Shown here piece by piece: positions 25,425 through 33,237 of a stretch of DNA of 64,000 bases. The notes below the pieces were generated by a model, which saw only the letters and a program-made list of their open reading frames with translations, was not told the DNA's origin and ran no database searches. The first letter of the stretch is position 1. Each line of letters starts with the position of its first letter. Source of the DNA: Desulfobacteraceae bacterium (GTDB lineage Bacteria > Desulfobacterota > Desulfobacteria > Desulfobacterales > Desulfobacteraceae); the NCBI GenBank assembly GCA_016744295.1, contig JADGEQ010000015.1, positions 62,001 through 126,000 of the forward strand. The letters are read 5' to 3'. The position numbers and the translations under genes were made by a program.

Positions 25425-27536
25425 ATGCGGTCTTTTAAAAAAATAGGGGTCAAAATTTCAGTCGGTTTATCAATGATGCTTATAATGGCATCTCTCTGCT
25501 ATGGGGAGGAGGGAGCGCGAAAGGAGACTCAACTTGATTCCATAACGGTGACAGCTCAAAAAAGAGAGGAAAATGTTCAGAAAGTTCCCATCAGCATGAA
25601 TGCATTCGACGCCATGGAAATAGAGAGTGCCGGCATGGAAAATGTTTCTGAGATGACCCGGTTTGTTCCCAATGTGTTTTTTAAAAAGGCCACCATGGAA
25701 AATATCATTGTCGTCCGTGGCGTCTCTTCGGTTGATGCCTCAACCGTGGGACCGTTGGGGGTCTATATCGATGATGTCAATTACCCCCTTCATTTCATGC
25801 ATAACATCAATCTTTTTGATGTTGAACGGGTGGAGCTCCTGAGGGGCCCCCAGGGAACCCTTTACGGCCGTAACACCGAGTCTGGGGTGTTAAATATTGT
25901 GACCCGAAAACCGGACAACCAGTTTCGAGGAAGTATTACCGGAACCTATGGTGTCTATGATACCTCCCATGGAAACGTCCCGGAATGGCAAACCGGAATA
26001 GGAATCAGCGGGCCTGTGATAAAGGATACGCTTTTCATGGGGATCAGTGCCCAGATAAAACAGGGGGACGGATTCATGAAAAATACCCGGCTTGATAGTG
26101 AAGATGCCGCTGGAATAGACCATCAGAATCTGCGGGGCAGCGCCCGGTGGATGGCTTCCGACCGGCTGGAGCTCTCTTTGATGGCAGATTATGGCCTGTC
26201 TGATGATAAACAGGGGCTTTACCGGATCTTCACCAGTGAGGGGGGGCTTAAAAACGATAAAAACACCGAGATGAGAGGGTTTTACGATTCAACGCTGGAG
26301 CAGGAGGGATCGGGGCAAATTTTTAAAGCCAGGTATGAGGCAGACAGCTTTGACCTTCTGTCCATAACCGGCCGGCGGGAGTATCGGCAGGACTCTCTCC
26401 TTGGAACCGGTGTGGGTCTGAATGATTACGGGGATAATAAATGGCGGTTTGACGATACCCTGTTAAGCCAGGAGATAAGGGTTTCCTCAAAAAATGAAAA
26501 AGGAAATCTGGAATGGCTCTTGGGGGTCTACGGCTTTCAAGAGGAAACCGACATATATTTCAGAAAATTCAGCGATTTACAGATTCGGGATACAAGAGTA
26601 GAAAAAAGCGGGGCTGCGGTGTTTGCCCAGGCCACCCTCACTTATTTTGACAGGCTTCATCTTACCGCGGGCGGCCGCTATGATCATCTGGAACTTGAGG
26701 GAAGCCAAAATTTAAAAGGAATGGACTGGGGCGGAAACGATATCTCAGCAGATTACACCAGGGATCTTGATTACAATGAATTTCTCCCCAAAGCCATGGT
26801 CTCCTTTGATGCCACAGAGGATATCATGCTTTATACCTCAGCTGCCAAAGGTTACCTTGAAGGCGGTTACAACTATGCCCAGGCAAACGATGTGGATGGG
26901 TTTGTGTTTGATCCTGAATACACCTGGAACTATGAGCTTGGTATAAAAACCAACTGGTTTAACAATCGCCTGCTGGCAAATTGTTCCCTTTACCATATCA
27001 CCATGGATGACAAGCAGGTGTCAGAGTACACTGCGGGGGGTGGCATTGCACAGATCAGCAATGCCGCAGAAGCGCACTCCCAGGGTATTGAACTCGAGGT
27101 CCGGGCCCGGGTGGCCCAGGGGCTGGATCTGTTTGGTTCCTTTGGGTATGTGGATACGGAAATTGACGAATGGAATGCCGGTTCCTCGGATTTTTCAGGG
27201 AATAAAATGCCCAACACCCCGGAATATACCTATAGTTTAGGAGGACAATACCGTCATGTCAGTGGTTTTTTTGGCAGGGCCGATCTTTTGGGCACAGGAG
27301 AAATGTACGGGAATGTGCAGAACGATTCCCATGTTCAGCTGGATGCCTATGCACTTCTCAATCTTCGTTGTGGGTATGAGTCAGATAGTTATGATATTGT
27401 TTTCTGGTGCAAGAATGTCTTTGACAAAGAGTACTACACCTCTGCATTTGATTATGGTGATCCCAGTGAATCCATCGGGGTTGCCCAGAATGGAGATCCC
27501 AGATCCTTAGGTGTTACCGTCACCTATAGGTTTTAA
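25425..27536 (+). CDS. TonB-dependent outer-membrane receptor
   Basis: A 703-residue receptor starting at 25425 (AAGGAAGGGG six bases before ATG). Signal peptide ends CYG; TonB box SITVTAQKREENVQK; plug motif VERVELLRGPQGTLYGRN and SGVLNIVTRKP; barrel ends VTVTYRF. Overall it is very similar in layout to 18403 and 58627. The preceding araC gene and the AAACATTTT repeats suggest inducible expression by its own ligand. An 85-bp near-identical scrap of this gene lies at 30943-31027. Ligand unknown. Confidence 0.93.
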   Translation: MRSFKKIGVKISVGLSMMLIMASLCYGEEGARKETQLDSITVTAQKREENVQKVPISMNAFDAMEIESAGMENVSEMTRFVPNVFFKKATMENIIVVRGVSSVDASTVGPLGVYIDDVNYPLHFMHNINLFDVERVELLRGPQGTLYGRNTESGVLNIVTRKPDNQFRGSITGTYGVYDTSHGNVPEWQTGIGISGPVIKDTLFMGISAQIKQGDGFMKNTRLDSEDAAGIDHQNLRGSARWMASDRLELSLMADYGLSDDKQGLYRIFTSEGGLKNDKNTEMRGFYDSTLEQEGSGQIFKARYEADSFDLLSITGRREYRQDSLLGTGVGLNDYGDNKWRFDDTLLSQEIRVSSKNEKGNLEWLLGVYGFQEETDIYFRKFSDLQIRDTRVEKSGAAVFAQATLTYFDRLHLTAGGRYDHLELEGSQNLKGMDWGGNDISADYTRDLDYNEFLPKAMVSFDATEDIMLYTSAAKGYLEGGYNYAQANDVDGFVFDPEYTWNYELGIKTNWFNNRLLANCSLYHITMDDKQVSEYTAGGGIAQISNAAEAHSQGIELEVRARVAQGLDLFGSFGYVDTEIDEWNAGSSDFSGNKMPNTPEYTYSLGGQYRHVSGFFGRADLLGTGEMYGNVQNDSHVQLDAYALLNLRCGYESDSYDIVFWCKNVFDKEYYTSAFDYGDPSESIGVAQNGDPRSLGVTVTYRF

Positions 27537-27868
27537 TTTCCACTTCTCCTGGGCCAAATTGGGAGAGCATCGAGAAAACCACGGGAGGCCAAAAAAATGC
27601 AGCCCTGACCAAGGAAACAAGCAGGACCGGGGGGTCAGGGATGATATCGTGGAAATGTTTCTGGAACAGGTTTGCCCAGGGGAAGAGGTCATGGTTTCCC
27701 TGGTAAATATGATCACACTGCGTCTGAGCTCCCCTTCCCTGCCGATAGAGCCAAAAGTCGTTCACATTCCGGCACCTGCCGGAAAAGGATGTATCCGGTC
27801 TGGGGCCCAGTCACTGAAAATCTTTTCATTGTCTGAACCGACTTAAATAAAACTGCCAATTCTGCAAA
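27537..27868. other. Convergent intergenic stretch, no supported gene
   Basis: This 332-bp gap lies between a receptor (+) and tldE (-), both ending towards it. Open frames on both strands overlap but lack ribosome sites, known motifs or plausible composition. A perfect 8-2-8 palindrome TTCCGGCA-CC-TGCCGGAA (27767-27784) may be a transcription-end hairpin; no T-tract follows on either strand. Confidence 0.5.
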
Positions 27869-29188
27869 TTATATTCCTGTGATATCAACCCCGCTAAATT
27901 GCATGCTGGGGAGTTGAAATGAGGAAAAGGGATATGGATCATTGCCAACCTGGGTTAATGAGTTCCATAGTTCAATCACGTTTCCGGAAATATTGATTTC
28001 ATTGATCGGTTCAGCCAGCCTGCCCTGGTCTATTAAAATCCCCTGCAATCCAAAAGAAAAATCACCAGTGGTGGAATTTGAATTGCCGCCAATAAACCCT
28101 GTTACCAGGATTGCTTTTTGCAACCCCTGGATCATGTCATTGCAGGATTTATTACCAACCTGGACCAGGATATTCCCGTTGGAGCCTGAATTGGGTTCCC
28201 ATCCGAGCTTTTTTCCGTAATAAGTATCAATATAAAATTCTTTGAGAATACCTTTTTCAATGACGATTCTTTCTTTCATTTCAAGACCTTCATTATCGAA
28301 AAATTTTGACCCAAGCCCTCTTTTAATGAAGGGATCATCTATAACCGTCAGCTTTTTTGAGGCAATTTTTTTGTTGAGCATGCCGCCAAGAAAGGAACTC
28401 TTTTGCTGTATAAATCTGGCCCTTAACGGTCCTGACAGCATATTCAGAAGTTTTTTGCAGTTCCTGTTTTCCACAATAATGTCATATTTGCCCGACTTGA
28501 TTTTTCTTTGGCCCAATTTTCTCAAAACCCTTTCAGAGGCCTGACGGCCAATGGTTTGCGGATCAGGAAGATCTTTAAAAAACCGGGCCTGAACCCAATT
28601 CCAGTCTTCAGGCCTGGCGTCTTCATCCCTGGCTGTAACCGAGGCACCTGTCCAAAAAGATGTAGAGGCGGACTTGCCAAAAAATCCATTGCTGTGAACT
28701 TTAGTCCGTTCAATACATCCATCAGAAAATCCCGTCTCTACTGATATGATTTTATCACTCAATCCCCTGGCTGCATCCTGAATCTCTTTTACAGTCTTAA
28801 TTCTATAATCTGTTGTCAAATTGGAGTGATAATCGTCAAATAGCTCGAGCTTTCCGTCCATGTCCGACGGATAATATTTGGGATCAGGAAGGCTTCTGTA
28901 TCTGTCCTGGCTTAGATATTTTGTTGCCAAAACAGCATTTTCAATAAAATCCTTTAGAGATGATTTGCTTAAATTATTGGTAACGTGGGAGGAATACCTG
29001 GAGTCTGAATATATGTCTAAGGATAGTGAAAACCGCGTGTTTTCCTGAAGATTTTCCAATTTATTATTCCGGTATTCAACATTAACCTGCCGCCCGGAAA
29101 ACAGGTCCACTGCAACCTCATCAGCTCCTTTTTTCAGCGCACACTCCATGGCCCATTCAGGCAGATCCGACCGTTCCTGCTTATTCAT
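27869..29188 (-). CDS. tldE: TldE/PmbA-family protein
   Basis: A 439-residue TldE/PmbA homologue, the non-catalytic partner of the TldD/TldE metalloprotease (microcin and antitoxin processing in E. coli). Family landmarks are the N-terminal ALKKGADEVAVDLFSGRQVN and the C-terminal FIGGNSNSTTGDFSFGLQG and GNVIELWNSL. No signal peptide is seen, in contrast with the Tat signal of its TldD neighbour. It follows tldD after 65 bp on the same strand. TldDE can trim modified peptides, which could relate to a peptide chelate or peptide uptake next door. Confidence 0.88.
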   Translation of the reverse strand: MNKQERSDLPEWAMECALKKGADEVAVDLFSGRQVNVEYRNNKLENLQENTRFSLSLDIYSDSRYSSHVTNNLSKSSLKDFIENAVLATKYLSQDRYRSLPDPKYYPSDMDGKLELFDDYHSNLTTDYRIKTVKEIQDAARGLSDKIISVETGFSDGCIERTKVHSNGFFGKSASTSFWTGASVTARDEDARPEDWNWVQARFFKDLPDPQTIGRQASERVLRKLGQRKIKSGKYDIIVENRNCKKLLNMLSGPLRARFIQQKSSFLGGMLNKKIASKKLTVIDDPFIKRGLGSKFFDNEGLEMKERIVIEKGILKEFYIDTYYGKKLGWEPNSGSNGNILVQVGNKSCNDMIQGLQKAILVTGFIGGNSNSTTGDFSFGLQGILIDQGRLAEPINEINISGNVIELWNSLTQVGNDPYPFSSFQLPSMQFSGVDITGI

Positions 29189-29253
29189 AATTTTTTCCTT
29201 GTATCAATTTAAAAGGTAACAAAATGCTTTTTTTAAAATTTACAACTGCCATA

Positions 29254-30792
29254 TTAAACACTGACACCTCCCACCGTTATCTGGGAAACCTTAACCGTTG
29301 GCAGACCCATTGATACAGGAACAGTTTGTCCGTTTTTTCCACAACTTCCGCCACCTTCGTGCATTTTCAAGTCATTTCCGACCATAACGATATTCTTCAG
29401 CACTTCAGGGCCGTTTCCAATGATGTTCACATCCTTGACAGGCTTTGTAAATTTCCCATTTTCGATTAAATAGCCGGACTTCACATAAAATGTAAAATCT
29501 CCGCCGCCAATAAAAACCTGGCCGTTTATAAATGTCTCCGCATATATACCCTTTTTGACACTTGCAATGATTTCCTCTCTTTTATGGGGACCCGGCAGCA
29601 TGTAGGTATTGCGCATGCGTGGAAGAACAGGGTGGCGGAAAGACTGTCTTCTGCCGTTTCCGGTTGGCTCGACGTTATAATGCTGAGCACTGATCCTGTC
29701 ATGCAGGTAGTTTTTTAATATGCCCTCTTCAACCAATACGGTTTCCTGGACATCATTTCCTTCATCATCAATATTTATCGTTCCCCGGCAATGGGGATTA
29801 ACCCCGCTGTCCACAATGGTCACAAATTTTTTGGCAACCGGTTTATTCATTTTATCACTGAAAATGGAGATATTCTTTCTGTTGAAATCTGCTTCCATGC
29901 CGTGGCCTATGGCTTCATGCAACAGAATCCCACTATTTCCCGGTGCCAGAACCACCTCCATTTGCCCACCTTCAAGCTTCACCGCCTCAAACAATTCTGT
30001 GGTTTTTTTAACAGCCTTGTCTGCAAGATACTCCATATTTTCAGGTGTCAATAAATCCATTCCCTGTCGTCCTGACAAGCTTGCAAAATTTTGTTCCCTT
30101 TTTTTATTTTCTTCGGCAATACAGGAAACGCCAATTGTAATCATGGGCTGGTAATCCCAGGTCACCCGGCCTTCTGAATTGGCAAAAAGGATATGGGATG
30201 ATTCATCCACAAAAAAAATATTTGACTTTATTATCCTGGAATCAAGGGCAAACACCCTGGAATTTAAGTTTTTCAGGCAGGGAATTTTCTGATCAATGCC
30301 AACATCTTCCCAGGGTGTTTTAATTTTATAGTAATCAGGAGTCTTGTGCAGGCTCAGGGGAACAGGATCTACTTTTTTGCCGGCCGTGGCGATATTTGCC
30401 GCAGTCGCTGCAGCAAGTTTCATGGCCTTGAGTGTGATCTCTTCGGTAAATGAATACCCGGTCTGATCACCTTTGAGTACCCGTATGCCGACACCGAAAC
30501 TGATATTACCATGGGCGCGGTTAACGGAATTATCCTCCAGGGAGATCTGATTTACGATGCGGTGCTGGAAATAAAGGTCACAATAATCCCCGCCTTTAGC
30601 AAGGGCGGCCTGCATAACAGCCCTGAGCATCTCTTCTGTGACACCAAAATATTCATAATAATTTGCCTGCTTTTCCCCTTTGGACAAGGCAAATGCCCGG
30701 CCGGGGTGGAAAAAGGGGGGAATAAAGACGGCAGCGGCAAGTCCTTTTACACCTTGGCCTAGAAAAGATCTTCTTGTGATATTTGGATTCAT
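29254..30792 (-). CDS. tldD: TldD-family metalloprotease with a Tat-type signal
   Basis: A 512-residue TldD. The Zn site HEAIGHGMEAD is present (near residue 300), along with the C-terminal HEGGGSCGKNGQTVPVSMG. The N-terminus reads ITRRSFLGQG followed by GLAAAVFIPPFF, a twin-arginine motif plus hydrophobic core. Known TldD proteins are cytoplasmic, so predicted export is unusual. I chose 30792 because GGAGAGAAA precedes it. The neighbour TldE has no matching signal; either they do not pair or TldE is exported with TldD. Confidence 0.85.
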   Translation of the reverse strand: MNPNITRRSFLGQGVKGLAAAVFIPPFFHPGRAFALSKGEKQANYYEYFGVTEEMLRAVMQAALAKGGDYCDLYFQHRIVNQISLEDNSVNRAHGNISFGVGIRVLKGDQTGYSFTEEITLKAMKLAAATAANIATAGKKVDPVPLSLHKTPDYYKIKTPWEDVGIDQKIPCLKNLNSRVFALDSRIIKSNIFFVDESSHILFANSEGRVTWDYQPMITIGVSCIAEENKKREQNFASLSGRQGMDLLTPENMEYLADKAVKKTTELFEAVKLEGGQMEVVLAPGNSGILLHEAIGHGMEADFNRKNISIFSDKMNKPVAKKFVTIVDSGVNPHCRGTINIDDEGNDVQETVLVEEGILKNYLHDRISAQHYNVEPTGNGRRQSFRHPVLPRMRNTYMLPGPHKREEIIASVKKGIYAETFINGQVFIGGGDFTFYVKSGYLIENGKFTKPVKDVNIIGNGPEVLKNIVMVGNDLKMHEGGGSCGKNGQTVPVSMGLPTVKVSQITVGGVSV

Positions 30793-30859
30793 TTTCTCTC
30801 CTGTCATTTCCTTTTAGAAAATGATTTATTTTTAAGACAGTCAATCATGATTGCTTGAC

Positions 30860-30888
30860 AAAGTAAAAGTAAGATAACTTTTTGTCAA
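30860..30888 (-). promoter_or_regulatory. Promoter of the tldD-tldE operon
   Basis: Minus strand: -35 TTGACA (30883-30888), 17-bp spacer starting AAAAGTTA, -10 TACTTT (30860-30865). A TTAG-N6-CTAA inverted repeat (30902-30915) lies just upstream. Confidence 0.6.
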
Positions 30889-30942
30889 TATTAATATTGA
30901 GTTAGTCATAGCTAATCAATTCCGTGATGCAGATAATCCTGG

Positions 30943-31027
30943 GGCAATACAGGCATGTCAGTGGTTTTTTTGACAGGGCCGATCTTTTGGGCACAGGAGA
31001 AATGTACGGGAATGTGAAAAACGATTG
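30943..31027 (+). pseudogene. 85-bp orphan scrap of the 25425 TBDR
   Basis: The sequence is nearly identical to 27243-27330 within the receptor gene (encoding SGFFGRADLLGTGEMYGN), with only a few changes. It has no start and no reading context. It marks a past duplication and deletion or recombination between receptor copies. Confidence 0.8.
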
Positions 31028-31058
31028 GATCTCAGATTGTTCTGCCGGCAGTATTTTT

Positions 31059-31700
31059 TTAACTCCTGGCTTTCAACAGAATCATTTTTAAAATGTTGTC
31101 ACCCGGCACAAGCGTTTCTAAAATTTCCAGCAAAGCAAAGGGAAGCCTGTCCGCCAGCATTATGGCCGGTGTCTTTCCAAAAAATCGTTTGCAGAAGTTT
31201 TTGTCTAGGACCATGGTATAGAATGCTGATTTTTTTAAATGTTCATACATTGGCTCGGTCCGTTCGCTGTTAACGTCAAGAATAAGCAAATAACCACCCG
31301 GACTCAGCTGTCTGCCGGCATTTGCCAGAACCAGGTTTTGTTCTTTCCTGTTGAATTGTGCCAATGCCGTTGTAAATATGATGATATCGTAGGTTCTGTT
31401 TTCAGGTAATGGCTCGAGGGCATCCTGAACAAAGTAATTGATCCTTGGATTTAATTTGTTACAGAACTCGATTGATTCTTCGTTGATATCACAACCGAAA
31501 ACTCCGTCAGTGTTTTCCGAGATGTTCAAGAATTCCCGGGTTAAGGCACCACTGCCACACCCGACATCGAGCAGGTTTGTTCTTTTCAAGTCATGGGTTC
31601 TGGCGATCGCCCGGTAAGCTTCCAAAAAAGCGAAATCGATGATGCGGTCGCTGTATTGCCTGGTACGCCCGAGCCAATTGCCGGTTTTTTTTTTATCCAT
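31059..31700 (-). CDS. Class I SAM-dependent methyltransferase
   Basis: A 213-residue methyltransferase (start 31700 after CAAGGATACACA). Motif I is LLDVGCGSGALTREF (about 44-58), the acidic motif II is FGCDIN, and a later strand reads YDIIIFTTALAQF. It has no membrane segment or signal. The substrate cannot be read from the sequence. It lies upstream of tldD on the same strand, but the interval includes a promoter and the receptor scrap, so it is transcribed separately. Confidence 0.85.
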   Translation of the reverse strand: MDKKKTGNWLGRTRQYSDRIIDFAFLEAYRAIARTHDLKRTNLLDVGCGSGALTREFLNISENTDGVFGCDINEESIEFCNKLNPRINYFVQDALEPLPENRTYDIIIFTTALAQFNRKEQNLVLANAGRQLSPGGYLLILDVNSERTEPMYEHLKKSAFYTMVLDKNFCKRFFGKTPAIMLADRLPFALLEILETLVPGDNILKMILLKARS

Positions 31701-31892
31701 TGTGTATCCTTGCAAGGAGCAGCCAGCCGAACCGCCCTTCTTTGCTTCTCCAATAAGGCACGGCAATATCAAAAAAAAGTCTTAATCTGTTCATTTGAAT
31801 ACTTTATTTCTTCGGCAATGGCTTTGGCCGTGTGGATTTCATAATCTTATTTTCCCTTAACAGATAGTCCTATACTGTCTGAAAGAAATTGT

Positions 31893-31921
31893 TTTATATG
31901 CCTAACTTTTAGTGGTGTCAA
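31893..31921 (-). promoter_or_regulatory. Promoter of the methyltransferase gene
   Basis: -35 TTGACA (31916-31921), 17-bp spacer containing AAAAGTTAGGC, -10 TATAAA (31893-31898). The spacer holds a half-site resembling GTTAGGC of DtxR boxes. Confidence 0.7.
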
Positions 31922-32151
31922 TAAAAAAATAATTATAAGCTCAGTACTGTTTGTGTGGCTTTTCGTTTTGTAAACGTCTAACAAATACTCTCCTATAATT
32001 TCTTTCCTCCCGTGACATATTGAGCCAATTTTACAATCAAAGGCGGTTGGACAATGTCGGAGAGATCGTCATCATGCTGTTTGACCCCGCCTGGAATTTT
32101 GATAGAGAACTGAGGAAATCCTAAGAAGTTAGTGCTTATTTTTTTTAGGTC

Positions 32152-32180
32152 TTGACAAAAAGTTAGTGGTGGCATACTTA
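32152..32180 (+). promoter_or_regulatory. Probable promoter of the YejABEF/TBDR cluster
   Basis: -35 TTGACA (32152-32157), 17-bp spacer beginning AAAAGTTAG, -10 TACTTA (32175-32180). The gap 31922-32347 otherwise shows no gene; a short frame at about 32010-32120 (ending FDPAWNFDRELRKS) is unrecognised. Confidence 0.5.
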
Positions 32181-32347
32181 CTCTCGCTATTAATGAATAT
32201 CGCGCCTTTCGAGGCGCTCAATGCAACTGACAAGGTGGCTGTATTCTTGATATTTGAGACGATAGTTAAGCAAGATAGTCAGCACAGATAATATGGAATA
32301 ATGAACGTTAAAATGAATTTAGATAGAATAAAAGGAGAATTTAGATA

Positions 32348-33214
32348 ATGCGTATAAACCCCCAAATGATCAATGCCGTTTTTGTGGGAGACCAGCTTGT
32401 CGACACTGCAAGCTCTTTGGGGATTTACTCCCGGGCAATGTCCACGAGCATCATTCCCATGATTGAAACCAAATACCCCTGTTGCGCACTGATCGAGTGC
32501 ACCCGTTGCGTCATGACGGTAAAGCACAAGTTTTTTATCAAGATTGTTGAGAAGATGGCGGTTGAGCGTATCGTTCTTGAGGACAATGGAAATGAGGCGT
32601 TAAATCCTGCGTCCATGGCTGGAGATCTCAGACAAAAGGGGTTTCAGGTCGATGTGGTCGATTTTTCAAGTGGAATTTTAAATGCGCTTGCCCAGGCCGG
32701 CCGTATTTTCAACAGGGAAAAGGAGGCACAAAAGGTTGTCCTGGAATATGAAAAAGATATGCAGGCGGTTCAGGCCTTGATGAACCGGAATCTGGGCAAG
32801 AGAGTGCTTGTGCTCCTGGGTATTACCAACCCCCATTATAAAGACGGCTGCCTTTTGGTGGAAGATCCCGATACGGATGTTGACAAAAAAATATTGTCAC
32901 CCTTGGGATGCATCAATGTTGGCAATTATTGCATGAAAACAAGTGAAAATTGCCCCCAGGACACACCGATTCGTTTGATTGACTCCCTTGAGGGTATCCA
33001 GGAAGCAGCCCCCGATATCATAGCCCTGACAGGAGACCCATCCCCTGCAATGCTTGCATTAAATCTATTTGTCAACACCAGCAGGGATGCAGATAATGTT
33101 CCTGCCATCAGGTCCCAGGCCATATTTACCCTTCCAAATTGCAACCCGGGCGAGCCGTTGTCACAGCCGAAGATCCAGAAACTGTGGTGTGATGCTCTTT
33201 TTAATGCCCGTTAA
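32348..33214 (+). CDS. Binding-protein-like domain protein without signal peptide
   Basis: A 288-residue protein. The helix GRIFNREKEAQKVVLEYEKD (about 120-140) resembles the long backbone helix of cluster A-II (BtuF/FepB-type) binding proteins, and the flanking lobes fit that fold. It lacks a signal peptide and contains about 11 cysteines, several clustered (YPCCALIECTRC near residues 43-54). That would be unusual for a periplasmic binding protein, so a cytoplasmic metal or cofactor binder is possible. It is 23 bp upstream of a TBDR, in the same operon. The assignment is structural inference only. Confidence 0.5.
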   Translation: MRINPQMINAVFVGDQLVDTASSLGIYSRAMSTSIIPMIETKYPCCALIECTRCVMTVKHKFFIKIVEKMAVERIVLEDNGNEALNPASMAGDLRQKGFQVDVVDFSSGILNALAQAGRIFNREKEAQKVVLEYEKDMQAVQALMNRNLGKRVLVLLGITNPHYKDGCLLVEDPDTDVDKKILSPLGCINVGNYCMKTSENCPQDTPIRLIDSLEGIQEAAPDIIALTGDPSPAMLALNLFVNTSRDADNVPAIRSQAIFTLPNCNPGEPLSQPKIQKLWCDALFNAR

Positions 33215-33237
33215 TAATACCAGAGGAGATTAAGTTC

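Noticed and set aside
27511..27846. Open frames on both strands in the TBDR/tldE gap
   Set aside because: No ribosome site, no recognisable motif, and the two overlap each other.
31993..32175. 60-residue frame upstream of 32348
   Set aside because: It is antisense to the probable promoter and has no known similarity or ribosome site.
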